From Anaerolineales bacterium (GTDB lineage: Bacteria > Chloroflexota > Anaerolineae > Anaerolineales > UBA4823): a stretch of DNA of 47,314 bases. The notes beneath the pieces were generated by a model that was not told the DNA's origin, did no database searches, and saw only the letters and a list, made by a program, of their open reading frames with translations. The translations under genes and the position numbers were made by a program. The stretch covers positions 1 through 47,314 of the forward strand of contig JALHTN010000270.1 in NCBI GenBank assembly GCA_022865865.1. The letters run 5' to 3'. Shown here one piece after another: positions 15,436 to 24,096 of the stretch; the stretch's first letter is position 1, and every line of letters begins with the position of its first letter.

Positions 15436-16656
15436 GTGAAAATGAGCATTGAAGAACAGGTTGCTTACCTGATGCGGGGTACTCATTATGGTGATGAAGA
15501 ATTAACGAAATCTATGGCGGGTGAATTACATCAGCGGCTTATAGAAGCAGAATCAGAAGGCCGTCCGTTAAGAGTTTATTGTGGTTACGACCCACGCACG
15601 ACTGATATCCATATCGGTCATACAATTACCATGCGTAAACTACGCCAATTCCAGGAGCTAGGTCACGAAGTGACTTTCTTGATCGGAACCTACACTTCAC
15701 TGATTGGTGATCCCTCAGATAAGGACAAGATGCGCCCCCAACTCACGCCGGAGGAAGTTGAATTCAATGCTCGCACCTATGCGGAGCAGGCATTCAAGAT
15801 CCTTGATCCTGAGAAAACCAGGATTCGCTATAATGCCGAATGGCTCGCAGAGCTGACCTTTGCGGATTTGATCAATCTGGCCTCAAATTTCACAATTCAG
15901 CAGTACCTTACCCGGGAGAATTTCAGACTGCGCTGGGAAAATGGGGATGCGATCTACCTGCATGAGACTTTTTACTCGATCATGCAGGGCTATGACGCGT
16001 TTTCATTAAAGGCAGATGTTCAGGTTGGCGGCACCGATCAGCTCTTTAATATCGTTACTGCTGCTCGTAAGGTGATGAGCTTTCTGGGGGAAAAACCAAA
16101 TATTGCGATTATCATGGCTATCCTGGTTGGTACCGATGGCGAAATCAAGATGAGCAAGTCGATCGGCAACCACATTCCTATCCTAGCTGCACCAGATGAT
16201 ATGTATGGCAAAGTGATGAGTATTCCTGATAAAGCGATGAGCAATTACTTTCCTCTGGTGACGCGCTGGCCAGAAGCGGAGATAGATGCACTGGAGACCG
16301 GGTTGAACGAGAGCCGCCTGCACCCGCGCGATGTGAAAATGAAACTGGCACGTGAGATTGTCGAGATCTTCCACGATCAAGCAGCTGCGGTAAGCGCTGA
16401 GGAGAATTTTGTACGTGTTTTCCAAAAACATGACCAGCCAGAAGATATGCCGGAATACATGCTTAAACCTGGGCAGAATGTGCTGGACGTATTGCAAGAC
16501 AGTGGAATGATTAAGTCACGCAGTGAAGGGCGCCGCCTGATCAACCAAAATGGGGTGCGCCTGGATGGGGAGGTGCTTGATGACCCCAACCAAGCATTCC
16601 CTCACCCCGGCGTGCTGCAGGCTGGCAAGCGGCGGTTCACTAAAATCAGCAAATGA
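15436..16656 (+). CDS. tyrS: Tyrosyl-tRNA synthetase
   Basis: The 406-residue enzyme charges tRNA-Tyr. The class I motifs are the HIGH box in DIHIGHTITMRK (about residues 60-63) and KMSKS in EIKMSKSIGNH near 237. The C-terminal S4 RNA-binding domain is seen as SEGRRLINQNGVRLDGE (about 358-375). The order and length fit the second bacterial TyrRS type (TyrZ-like). I keep GTG 15436 because AGGAGG ends six bases before it; ATG 15442 would be 12 bases away. No T-box is present in the 72-base leader. A strong terminator follows the stop. Confidence 0.95.
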   Translation: MKMSIEEQVAYLMRGTHYGDEELTKSMAGELHQRLIEAESEGRPLRVYCGYDPRTTDIHIGHTITMRKLRQFQELGHEVTFLIGTYTSLIGDPSDKDKMRPQLTPEEVEFNARTYAEQAFKILDPEKTRIRYNAEWLAELTFADLINLASNFTIQQYLTRENFRLRWENGDAIYLHETFYSIMQGYDAFSLKADVQVGGTDQLFNIVTAARKVMSFLGEKPNIAIIMAILVGTDGEIKMSKSIGNHIPILAAPDDMYGKVMSIPDKAMSNYFPLVTRWPEAEIDALETGLNESRLHPRDVKMKLAREIVEIFHDQAAAVSAEENFVRVFQKHDQPEDMPEYMLKPGQNVLDVLQDSGMIKSRSEGRRLINQNGVRLDGEVLDDPNQAFPHPGVLQAGKRRFTKISK

Positions 16657-16658
16657 TC

Positions 16659-16702
16659 AAAATCCGCAGTCTGTAATTCACCAGACTGCGGATTTTTCTT
16701 TT
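16659..16702 (+). terminator. Rho-independent terminator of tyrS
   Basis: A perfect 15-bp stem (16659-16673 with 16682-16696) with an eight-base loop starts just after the tyrS stop, followed by TTCTTTTC. It isolates the SOS-like promoter that begins 15 bases further on. Confidence 0.9.
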
Positions 16703-16716
16703 CTGTGCAGGATTCC

Positions 16717-16746
16717 TTGACCAGTGAACATATGTTCTATTATAAT
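16717..16746 (+). promoter_or_regulatory. Sigma70-type promoter of the RHH-LuxR / RecA-like cluster
   Basis: TTGACC (16717-16722), 18-bp spacer, TATAAT (16741-16746). Transcription should begin near 16753, about 33 bases before ATG 16786. The spacer is filled by a palindromic operator. Confidence 0.7.
16727..16738. promoter_or_regulatory. LexA/SOS-box-like palindrome
   Basis: GAACATATGTTC is a perfect 12-bp palindrome and fits the Gram-positive LexA (DinR) core GAAC-RNRY-GTTC at every core position; the outer C/G pair of the 14-base consensus is T/T here. It sits between the -35 and -10, the position where a repressor would block polymerase. Identification as LexA-controlled is inference. 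Confidence 0.6.
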
Positions 16747-16785
16747 GTGTTTATCTCTTGTTCTGGTGAGTAAAGGTTTGCTCCT

Positions 16786-17193
16786 ATGGCCATCTGGCAA
16801 CGTGTTCTGCGCGCTTTGGGGTATGCCTCAGCGACGACACGCCTGGAGTTCCATGCAGATGAGGATTTGCTTCAAAGTCTGCAGACCATCGCTGAGCATG
16901 AACAACGCCGTACCGGTGAGGTTGCTTCTGAATTGCTTAGCTCGGCCTTAGCGCGGCGCCAAGTGAATGATGGACTTCTATCTCATTGGTGTTTTCTCTC
17001 TCCGCGCGAGCAGCAGGTTGCAGCCCTAACCTGCTTAAATTTCACCAACCGCCAAATTGCTGCTAAGCTGCTGGTAACTCCAGAAACCGCCAAGACGCAT
17101 GTGCGCAATGTGCTGCGCAAATTTGACCTGCACAGCAAAGCTGAACTGCGCCGAGCTCTGGCTGACTGGGATTTCAGCGCCTGGCTTCACTGA
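16786..17193 (+). CDS. Ribbon-helix-helix-like / LuxR-type HTH fusion regulator
   Basis: The 135-residue protein has two parts. Residues about 19-57 (LEFHADEDLLQSLQTIAEHEQRRTGEVASELL) fit the strand-helix-helix pattern of CopG/RHH proteins. Residues 71-130 form a complete LuxR/GerE HTH: LSPREQQVAALTCLNFTNRQIAAKLLVTPETAKTHV and a final dimer helix LRKFDLHSKAELRRAL. There is no receiver or ligand domain, so control must come from abundance or partners. It is the first gene of the cluster behind the SOS-like box. Base composition here is visibly richer in G and C than in neighbouring genes. Confidence 0.75.
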   Translation: MAIWQRVLRALGYASATTRLEFHADEDLLQSLQTIAEHEQRRTGEVASELLSSALARRQVNDGLLSHWCFLSPREQQVAALTCLNFTNRQIAAKLLVTPETAKTHVRNVLRKFDLHSKAELRRALADWDFSAWLH

Positions 17194-17311
17194 AGGGCGC
17201 CGCGCAGCGATTGCTCAGCACCAGCTCACCCGCACGGTTACCCCGATCATTACCCGCATCTCCCCTGTAAATGGGATTGTTCTTCCCGTCAAAGTAGGCT
17301 ACTTTAGGGGT

Positions 17312-17851
17312 ATGAACACGTTACTCAATCCGGTTCCAGGCGATTTGCTGCTTGTTTTAGCGCCGCATGCGGGTGGTGCGATCATGTGGGAACTGGTCGC
17401 TCGTTTGGCCTGCCGCGGTACCCTGCGCTTGCTGGACGGCGGCAATCGTTTTGATGTCTATAAATGCAATCTGGCTGTGGGGCAGGCCCTGGGGGGACAG
17501 ACAGCCGATTTGCCAGCTGTCCTGGAGCGCATTCGCCTGGCGCGCGCATTTACCTGCTACCAGCTGGTTGCTCTTTTGAAGAGCACACCTGCTCAACCGG
17601 TCCCCACGCTGGTCCTGGACTTACTGTCGACGTTCTACGATGAGAATGTATCTACGGGAGAAAGTCTGCGGCTGCTGCAGAATTGCATTGCTCACCTGCA
17701 GCGCTTGAACCGCTTGGCGCCGGTTGCCATCAGCATTCGCCCTGGTCCACCTGAAAGCCGCCCCGAGCTGTTGAATGCAATGCTGGAGGCTGCTGATCAG
17801 GTCTGGACGCTGGAGCCGAATTTACCGAAACCGCCTCCGCGTTTGTTCTGA
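17312..17851 (+). CDS. RecA/Rad51-like protein with degenerate Walker A
   Basis: I start at ATG 17312 (MNTLLNPVPGDLLLVL), since the upstream in-frame extension runs inside the LuxR-type gene. In 179 residues the order of elements follows the RecA/Rad51 core. A first strand and loop at LAPHAGGAIMWELVARL (16-32) stands where Walker A should be but has no GKT/S. It is followed by LRLLDGGNRFDVY (38-50), then IRLARAFTCYQLVALL (74-89) as in Rad51-type proteins, and a Walker-B-like strand TLVLDLLSTFYDENV (99-113). ATP hydrolysis is therefore doubtful. I do not know a named family for it; ImuA-like SOS proteins are one comparison. Its place behind an SOS-like promoter suggests a DNA-damage role, as inference. 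Confidence 0.6.
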   Translation: MNTLLNPVPGDLLLVLAPHAGGAIMWELVARLACRGTLRLLDGGNRFDVYKCNLAVGQALGGQTADLPAVLERIRLARAFTCYQLVALLKSTPAQPVPTLVLDLLSTFYDENVSTGESLRLLQNCIAHLQRLNRLAPVAISIRPGPPESRPELLNAMLEAADQVWTLEPNLPKPPPRLF

Positions 17852-17896
17852 GATAAAGAGCCATGAGGAAAGGAGCAGAGGGTTTCTAAACTGCCT

Positions 17897-18181
17897 ATGG
17901 GACGCACACTACCTTCGATCACGCAAGCTTTTTTACAGGAGCAACAATCCTTTTCCCGCTTCCGGCGCGCCTTGCGGCGCAGTGATCAGCTGGCATTGGA
18001 TGATCTGTTTGCGGCAGCTCACAAGCATCTGGCCGCGGCGGCTTATGCTGCCCATGCGCTGCCCCTTGAGACTTTTTTGCTGGCAATGCTGCTCGAGGAG
18101 CACAAGGAAGTGCTGCGCCTGCGCCAGCTGCTTGAGGACCGGCTGGGCGCAGGGAACGGTGGTATAGTGGGGGAAGGGTAA
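17897..18181 (+). CDS. Small helical hypothetical protein of the RecA-like cluster
   Basis: The 94-residue protein is not recognised. It is helical throughout, rich in Ala, Leu and Arg: FRRALRRSDQLALDDLFAAAHKHLAAAAYA then LPLETFLLAMLLEEHKEVLRLRQLLE. The Glu-His-Lys-Glu surface suggests a helical bundle or a dimer coiled coil. It has no cysteine and no membrane segment. AGGAG lies about 24 bases before ATG 17897, so the start is not certain. It shares the raised GC content of the two genes before it and ends 26 bases before the separate mtnA promoter. Confidence 0.6.
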   Translation: MGRTLPSITQAFLQEQQSFSRFRRALRRSDQLALDDLFAAAHKHLAAAAYAAHALPLETFLLAMLLEEHKEVLRLRQLLEDRLGAGNGGIVGEG

Positions 18182-18206
18182 GCTTAACTGCGGAAATTGG
18201 AATGCT

Positions 18207-18235
18207 TTGACAAAGTATCTTATACATGTTAAACT
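18207..18235 (+). promoter_or_regulatory. Sigma70-type promoter of mtnA
   Basis: A consensus TTGACA (18207-18212), 17-bp spacer and TAAACT (18230-18235). It places the transcript start near 18242 and so rules out the upstream ATG at 18226 as the mtnA start. Confidence 0.7.
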
Positions 18236-18270
18236 CAGTCCGCTTTATTCAGGAGGGTGATAGGGGGCTT

Positions 18271-19341
18271 ATGGACAGGGAATTTATGCGGACAGTCACG
18301 TGGGATTACACACGCCAGCAAGTTCGGATGATTGATCAGAGGCTGCTGCCTGGTGAATACCGGGAGGTAAGCTTTGAGAGCTATGTCCAGGTGGCGGAAG
18401 CCATTCAACAGATGGTGGTGCGAGGTGCCCCGGCGATAGGGGCTTCAGCAGCGTTTGGGATGGCTCTGGCAGCTCAGAACTCAACGACAAGCGATATCGC
18501 AGAGTTCCGGGATGAGATGATCAAAGCGGCAGAAGTTCTGCAGGCAGCCCGTCCAACCGCTGTCAACCTGACCTGGGCAGTCGCTCGCATGCTGCAGGTT
18601 GTCGAGGATCCTGAGATTGGCAATACCGGCGACCTGCGGATTGCAATGCTAGTATATGCTCAACAAATGGCTGACCAAGATGTGCAGATCAATAAAAAAA
18701 TGGCGACCCATGGGGCGAACCTGATGAAGGAGAACGAAACCGTGATCCACCACTGCAATACGGGTGCCTTGGCGACTGTTGATTGGGGAACGGCGCTGGG
18801 AGTGATCAGAATGGCGCATGAGCAAGGAAAAAATCCACATGTGCTGGTCGATGAAACTCGTCCGCGGTTGCAGGGAGCACGCCTCACAGCATGGGAGCTC
18901 GAGCAGTACCAAATCTCGTATGAGATCATCACTGACAATGCAGCTGGATTCTTTTTGAGCAGCGGGAGCATTAATCGGGTGTTGGTTGGTGCGGACCGGG
19001 TCGCTTCTAACGGGGATGTGGCGAATAAAATCGGGACATATATGCTGGCTTTGGCAGCCAGAGATAACCAGGTCCCCTTCTTTGCTGTAGTGCCTACCTC
19101 AACGGTTGATCTTTCTTTACAAGAAGGGAAGCAGATCCCGATTGAGGAGAGGGATCAAGGTGAAGTTTTGGGTATTCAATTTTTTGGAGAACAGGCTGCG
19201 CCAAAGGGTGCCAGGGCTCGAAACCCTGCTTTTGATATTACACCACACCACTTGATTACCGGGATAGTGACCGAGAATGGGGTTGTATATCCCCCATTCG
19301 AGAGCAACTTGCGCCAGAGTGTCATGGCAGGTCAACACTGA
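18271..19341 (+). CDS. mtnA: Methylthioribose-1-phosphate isomerase
   Basis: The protein converts 5-methylthioribose 1-phosphate to the ribulose form in methionine salvage. The family signature VVRGAPAIGASAAFGMALAA is near residue 46, the catalytic Cys is C162 in HCNTGALAT, and the catalytic Asp is D242 in LVGADRVASNGDV. The final GIVTENGVVYPPF is also typical. With ATG 18271 the length is 356, normal for MtnA. This start is downstream of the promoter and is preceded by AGGGGG. It is first in a unit with an adenosine-kinase-like gene and ahcY. The other salvage enzymes are not in the window. Confidence 0.93.
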   Translation: MDREFMRTVTWDYTRQQVRMIDQRLLPGEYREVSFESYVQVAEAIQQMVVRGAPAIGASAAFGMALAAQNSTTSDIAEFRDEMIKAAEVLQAARPTAVNLTWAVARMLQVVEDPEIGNTGDLRIAMLVYAQQMADQDVQINKKMATHGANLMKENETVIHHCNTGALATVDWGTALGVIRMAHEQGKNPHVLVDETRPRLQGARLTAWELEQYQISYEIITDNAAGFFLSSGSINRVLVGADRVASNGDVANKIGTYMLALAARDNQVPFFAVVPTSTVDLSLQEGKQIPIEERDQGEVLGIQFFGEQAAPKGARARNPAFDITPHHLITGIVTENGVVYPPFESNLRQSVMAGQH

Positions 19342-19366
19342 CCCGCCGCTTTTGGAGACTGATCGG

Positions 19367-20329
19367 ATGGAAATTGTACTGACGGGCTCGATCGCCTTTG
19401 ATTATTTAATGAAGTTCCCCGGTAAATTCGCGGATCATATTTTGCCCGATCAGCTGGAATGTCTCAGTTTATCCTTTCTAGTGGAAAGCATGGTCCGCCA
19501 GCCTGGTGGGATTGCATCAAATATCGCCTACACATTAGCATTGTTGGGGGAGCACCCGCGTTTGTTTGCCACTGCTGGTGAAGATTTCGCTGAGCACCGG
19601 GAAGAATTGGAGTCTTATGGGGTAGATACTTCCGGGATTCGGCTGATTAAGGGGGAATTTACCGCTTCCTTTTTTGTCAATACGGATTTGGCAAATGCCC
19701 AGATCGCTAGTTTCTATCCGGGAGCGATGGCTGCAGCTGTAGATTTATCCCTGGAGAATTTAGAGGGCGAACAGCCTGAACTGGTATTGATCTCCCCCAA
19801 TGATCCCCGCGCGATGGTTTGCTATGTTTTGGAATGCAAGAAATTAAACTTCCCCTATATCTATGACCCCAGCCAACAGATCCCTCGTCTGACAGATGAA
19901 GAGATTGAAGACGGAATTAATGGGGCTTTGGCATTGTTTGTTAATGAATATGAATTCAGGATGATTCAGAAACGGACCGGGTTTTCTACTGCAGAGATAA
20001 ACCAGCAAACACAATTCACAGTATTGACTCTGGGTGAGGAAGGTTCTATCATCTACTATCAGGATAAGGAATCAAGGATCCCTGTGGTACCTCCACAGCA
20101 GATCAACGATCCGACGGGAGTGGGTGATGCCTTCCGCGGTGGGTTCCTTTCTGGCTATGCTCAGGGCTGGGAATTGGAAACGTGTGCGCAGATGGGTTCA
20201 GTTGCCGCGGCTTTCTGTCTGGAGCAGGAAGGACCCAGAGGACACTCATTCACTCCTTCTGCCTTTGTGGCTCGATTTCGCGAGAACTTTGATGACCAAG
20301 GCCAATTAGATGTTTTATTGAATTCATGA
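19367..20329 (+). CDS. PfkB family carbohydrate kinase, probable adenosine kinase
   Basis: From ATG 19367 (MEIVLTGSIAFDYLMKFPG) the protein has 320 residues. The PfkB marks are PGGIASNIAYTLALLG near 45-60 and the ATP/anion-hole motif DPTGVGDAFRGGF with catalytic D254. The start ILTGSIAFDYLM resembles adenosine-type kinases rather than ribokinase. Lying between mtnA and ahcY, its likely substrate is adenosine, which AhcY produces and which inhibits that enzyme; a methylthioribose kinase role is a weaker alternative since those enzymes usually belong to another family. GGAG precedes the ATG by nine bases. Confidence 0.85.
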   Translation: MEIVLTGSIAFDYLMKFPGKFADHILPDQLECLSLSFLVESMVRQPGGIASNIAYTLALLGEHPRLFATAGEDFAEHREELESYGVDTSGIRLIKGEFTASFFVNTDLANAQIASFYPGAMAAAVDLSLENLEGEQPELVLISPNDPRAMVCYVLECKKLNFPYIYDPSQQIPRLTDEEIEDGINGALALFVNEYEFRMIQKRTGFSTAEINQQTQFTVLTLGEEGSIIYYQDKESRIPVVPPQQINDPTGVGDAFRGGFLSGYAQGWELETCAQMGSVAAAFCLEQEGPRGHSFTPSAFVARFRENFDDQGQLDVLLNS

Positions 20330-20358
20330 ATATCATTTGAGCAGGAATAAACTAGTAA

Positions 20359-21636
<1,278 letters not shown>

Positions 21637-21670
21637 CCTATAGACCCTTGAGTGGATAGTTCTAAATATA

Positions 21671-21720
21671 TTAGCCTACATTTGCGCTTTTCTTGAGCAA
21701 ATTTAGGCTAATTTTGTTGT
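21671..21720 (+). terminator. Rho-independent terminator of the mtnA-ahcY unit
   Basis: An interrupted stem pairs 21671-21678 with 21704-21711 and 21680-21685 with 21697-21702 around one mismatch, followed by TTTTGTTGT. Confidence 0.82.
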
Positions 21721-21841
21721 GTGAATATTTATTAAGATATTGAGGATATGCCTGGTTTGGGGAATTGAAATCGAAATCTGTAGATAGTTCTTTATGATTC
21801 TTTACGTCAAGTTTGATGGGGTCTGCTTGCTGGAAAATAAA

Positions 21842-22882
21842 TCAGGGGGAAATGATCAGAGGCATGTAGTTGTAATTCGGGCGGTAGAACCAAAAAAGGG
21901 CGTATGGGGAAATGTTTCCTGCCATATCGGAGGCATGAATGGAGATCTGATTCCAACCATAATTCAGGCTGCTCCCATCGATAGTAATCACATATGGAGC
22001 CTGGCAATCTTCACCCAGCTGAATGTGCTGCTCAATTCTGGCGTCCCATCTAATGAAATTAACACAATTCACTTGAAAATTATCAGTTACTTCGACTTCA
22101 ACCACGATTTCTTCATCGCTGATCTCGAAGATGCCTCCTACTCCGGCAGGAGATACAGAGATAATCTCAGGCGGGATCTGATCTTCGATGACAACATCTG
22201 CGCTTGAGCAATCGCCATCCAAATCACAAACCATATAGGTAAATTGATCGATGCCAGTAAAGGTTTCTGAAGGGGTGTAAGTGATCGTGTTTACAGGATC
22301 AGGATTAATGGCATAGGAACCATCAACGGGGTCGCTGATAACGGAAATTTCTAATGGAACATCATCCAGAGCGGCATCATTTTCCAGCACCGGGATGACG
22401 ATGTCTGCAAAGCCATCGATGGGTGGGTGATCATCATTTGCGATTGGAACAGGATCATTAAAATTGGTGATTGATACGGCCGGCATCGGTAACCCGTTAA
22501 AGTTAGGATCTGCGCTGGAAGAAATTCCTGTAATCTGGTAGACAACATCTCCATCTTGGATGCCGTCGGGAACGCCGGTCACCTCGACAGGTTTGGGATT
22601 TTTCCAATTCCCTTGATTGAAATCCAGTGATTCTACGGAAACTACTCCTTCAGATGGCGTATCGCTGGTTAATAGTATCGTGACCTTATCCCCCGGCTGG
22701 GAGTCTAATTGGATAGTAAAGGTAAATGCTGCTCCATTTTCATCCGTGATAGGATCACCAGCTATTTCAACGATAATCGCGGCAGTGATCTCAGCCTGGG
22801 CAGGAGAGTAATAAAACGCTGACCAAAGGAGGGTCACAGCGCTGATGGTAAATAGTATTGTGGGGAACAATCTGCGACTCAT
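21842..22882 (-). CDS. Secreted protein with Ig/Calx-beta-like domains and a YMPLI-type tail
   Basis: From ATG 22882 (MSRRLFPTILFTISAV) the protein has 346 residues with a signal peptide cut near AQA at about residue 30. The first 110 mature residues look Calx-beta-like (DENGAAFTFTIQLDSQPGDKV). They are followed by a bacterial Ig/cadherin-like repeat with the phrase NDAALDDVPLEISVISDPVDGSY and FTYMVCDLDGDC, and a last domain that begins IPPEIISVSP. The C-terminus ends YMPLIISP. Comparable hydrophobic Leu-Pro-Leu tails are common on secreted Chloroflexota proteins and are a reason for the taxonomic call. Four cysteines occur in the second half. It should sit on or leave the cell; an ATG at 22915 is an alternative start. 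Confidence 0.7.
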   Translation of the reverse strand: MSRRLFPTILFTISAVTLLWSAFYYSPAQAEITAAIIVEIAGDPITDENGAAFTFTIQLDSQPGDKVTILLTSDTPSEGVVSVESLDFNQGNWKNPKPVEVTGVPDGIQDGDVVYQITGISSSADPNFNGLPMPAVSITNFNDPVPIANDDHPPIDGFADIVIPVLENDAALDDVPLEISVISDPVDGSYAINPDPVNTITYTPSETFTGIDQFTYMVCDLDGDCSSADVVIEDQIPPEIISVSPAGVGGIFEISDEEIVVEVEVTDNFQVNCVNFIRWDARIEQHIQLGEDCQAPYVITIDGSSLNYGWNQISIHASDMAGNISPYALFWFYRPNYNYMPLIISP

Positions 22883-23050
22883 AATACCACCCCAATCACG
22901 CTTGGCATTTAACATTTATCCCATATTTGCGGGGACATGCTCCCGCTGGTTTTATATCTGAATTATCCTACCGAATGATTGGATTGAAAAAAAGGTTTTT
23001 CGAGAGAGACTATATTACCCCTGATTATATCAAAATTCTCCTGATGAGCA

Positions 23051-23059
23051 TGCTATAAT
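23051..23059 (+). promoter_or_regulatory. Extended -10 promoter
   Basis: TGCTATAAT is a perfect extended -10, 58 bases before the ATG of the SDR gene at 23118. No convincing -35 is seen. Confidence 0.5.
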
Positions 23060-23093
23060 CCGGAAAGCCCAACCCACTAATGAAATATTTTGT

Positions 23094-23105
23094 CCCTTAT
23101 AAGGG
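23094..23105. promoter_or_regulatory. 12-bp palindrome in the leader of the 23118 gene
   Basis: CCCTTATAAGGG lies between the -10 and the start codon; its right half supplies the GGGGA ribosome site. It could be an operator or a small RNA hairpin covering the ribosome site. No known factor is assigned. Confidence 0.35.
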
Positions 23106-23117
23106 GACTTCTAATCT

Positions 23118-24065
23118 ATGAGCAGGATATTGGTTACTGGAGGCACTGGTTTTATTGGACAAGTGCTGGTACGGCATCTTGTTGATGCTGGGAACCAGGT
23201 CAGGATTTTACTGCGCGCCTCAGCGCAATCTCCAAATCTGCCGCGCAGTTTACCGGTTGAAGTTGCAGTGAGCGGCCTGGATGACGATCGTGGCTTGCGA
23301 GCTGCAATGGTTGGAGTGGACGTCGTTTATCACCTGGCAGGGGCTGAATGGCGGGGAGCTTATGCCAGTTTGATGGTGATCGACATTCAGGGGACGCAGA
23401 ATGTTGTTGCTGCAGCAGCGGATGCAAACGTTAAACGCTTGTTTTTCGTGAGTCACCTGGGAGCAGACCGGGCATCAGCCTATCCAGTACTGAAAGCAAA
23501 GGCCATCGCTGAAGAGTATATCCGCCGAAGCGGAATTGATTTCACCATATTGCGTACCGCAATCGTATTCGGCAACAATGATGGGTTTACGACCGGATTA
23601 GCGCAGCTGATCGCAAGTATCCCCAGTTTCTTTTTCGTTCCTGGTGATGGTGAGAGTTTACTTCAGCCTTTGTGGGTTGAGGATCTGGCAACCTGCTTAT
23701 TGTGGGCATTGGATGATGCTGGAACCAATAACCAGATGTATGAAATTGGCGGCCCGGAGTATTTAACATTTAACGATGTTGTGCTAACTGTGGTCGAAAC
23801 TTTAGGTATGCGCCGGAGGCTGGTTCATCTGCGGCAGCCGTATCTGCGAGCTTTGACGGTATTTTTGGAGAATTTAATCCCTACAACTCCGGTATCGGTT
23901 TATTGGTTAGATTACCTGGCGACCAATCGGGCGAGCAATTTGGACTCCATCCCGCGTTTTTTTAATTTAATGCCCTCCAGATTTTCTCAGCGTCTGGCCT
24001 ACCTGGAAGGGCATGATTGGCGCAGGCGTATGTGGCGCAGTATTTTCAGGCGCCGGCCTGCCTAA
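23118..24065 (+). CDS. NAD-dependent epimerase/dehydratase-like (atypical SDR)
   Basis: The 315-residue protein has the dinucleotide-binding motif TGGTGFIG at residues 7-14 and the conserved VDVVYHLAGAEWRG of extended SDRs. The usual Y-x3-K pair is not visible at its normal place; the nearest segment reads YPVLKAKAIAEEYIRRSGIDFTILRT, typical of atypical SDRs of the NDUFA9/complex-I-assembly type. It is followed by FVPGDGESLLQPLWVEDLA. These proteins bind NAD(P) and may work as reductases or chaperone-like cofactors. The last 60 residues are basic and hydrophobic. It is the first of three co-directional genes with the GNAT and racemase genes. Confidence 0.8.
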   Translation: MSRILVTGGTGFIGQVLVRHLVDAGNQVRILLRASAQSPNLPRSLPVEVAVSGLDDDRGLRAAMVGVDVVYHLAGAEWRGAYASLMVIDIQGTQNVVAAAADANVKRLFFVSHLGADRASAYPVLKAKAIAEEYIRRSGIDFTILRTAIVFGNNDGFTTGLAQLIASIPSFFFVPGDGESLLQPLWVEDLATCLLWALDDAGTNNQMYEIGGPEYLTFNDVVLTVVETLGMRRRLVHLRQPYLRALTVFLENLIPTTPVSVYWLDYLATNRASNLDSIPRFFNLMPSRFSQRLAYLEGHDWRRRMWRSIFRRRPA

Positions 24066-24096
24066 CCTGGGTCCCGGAGAAAACTATTGAGATACT

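Noticed and set aside
18236..18270. SAM-type riboswitch before mtnA/ahcY
   Set aside because: The leader from the promoter to the start is about 30 bases, too short for any SAM riboswitch.
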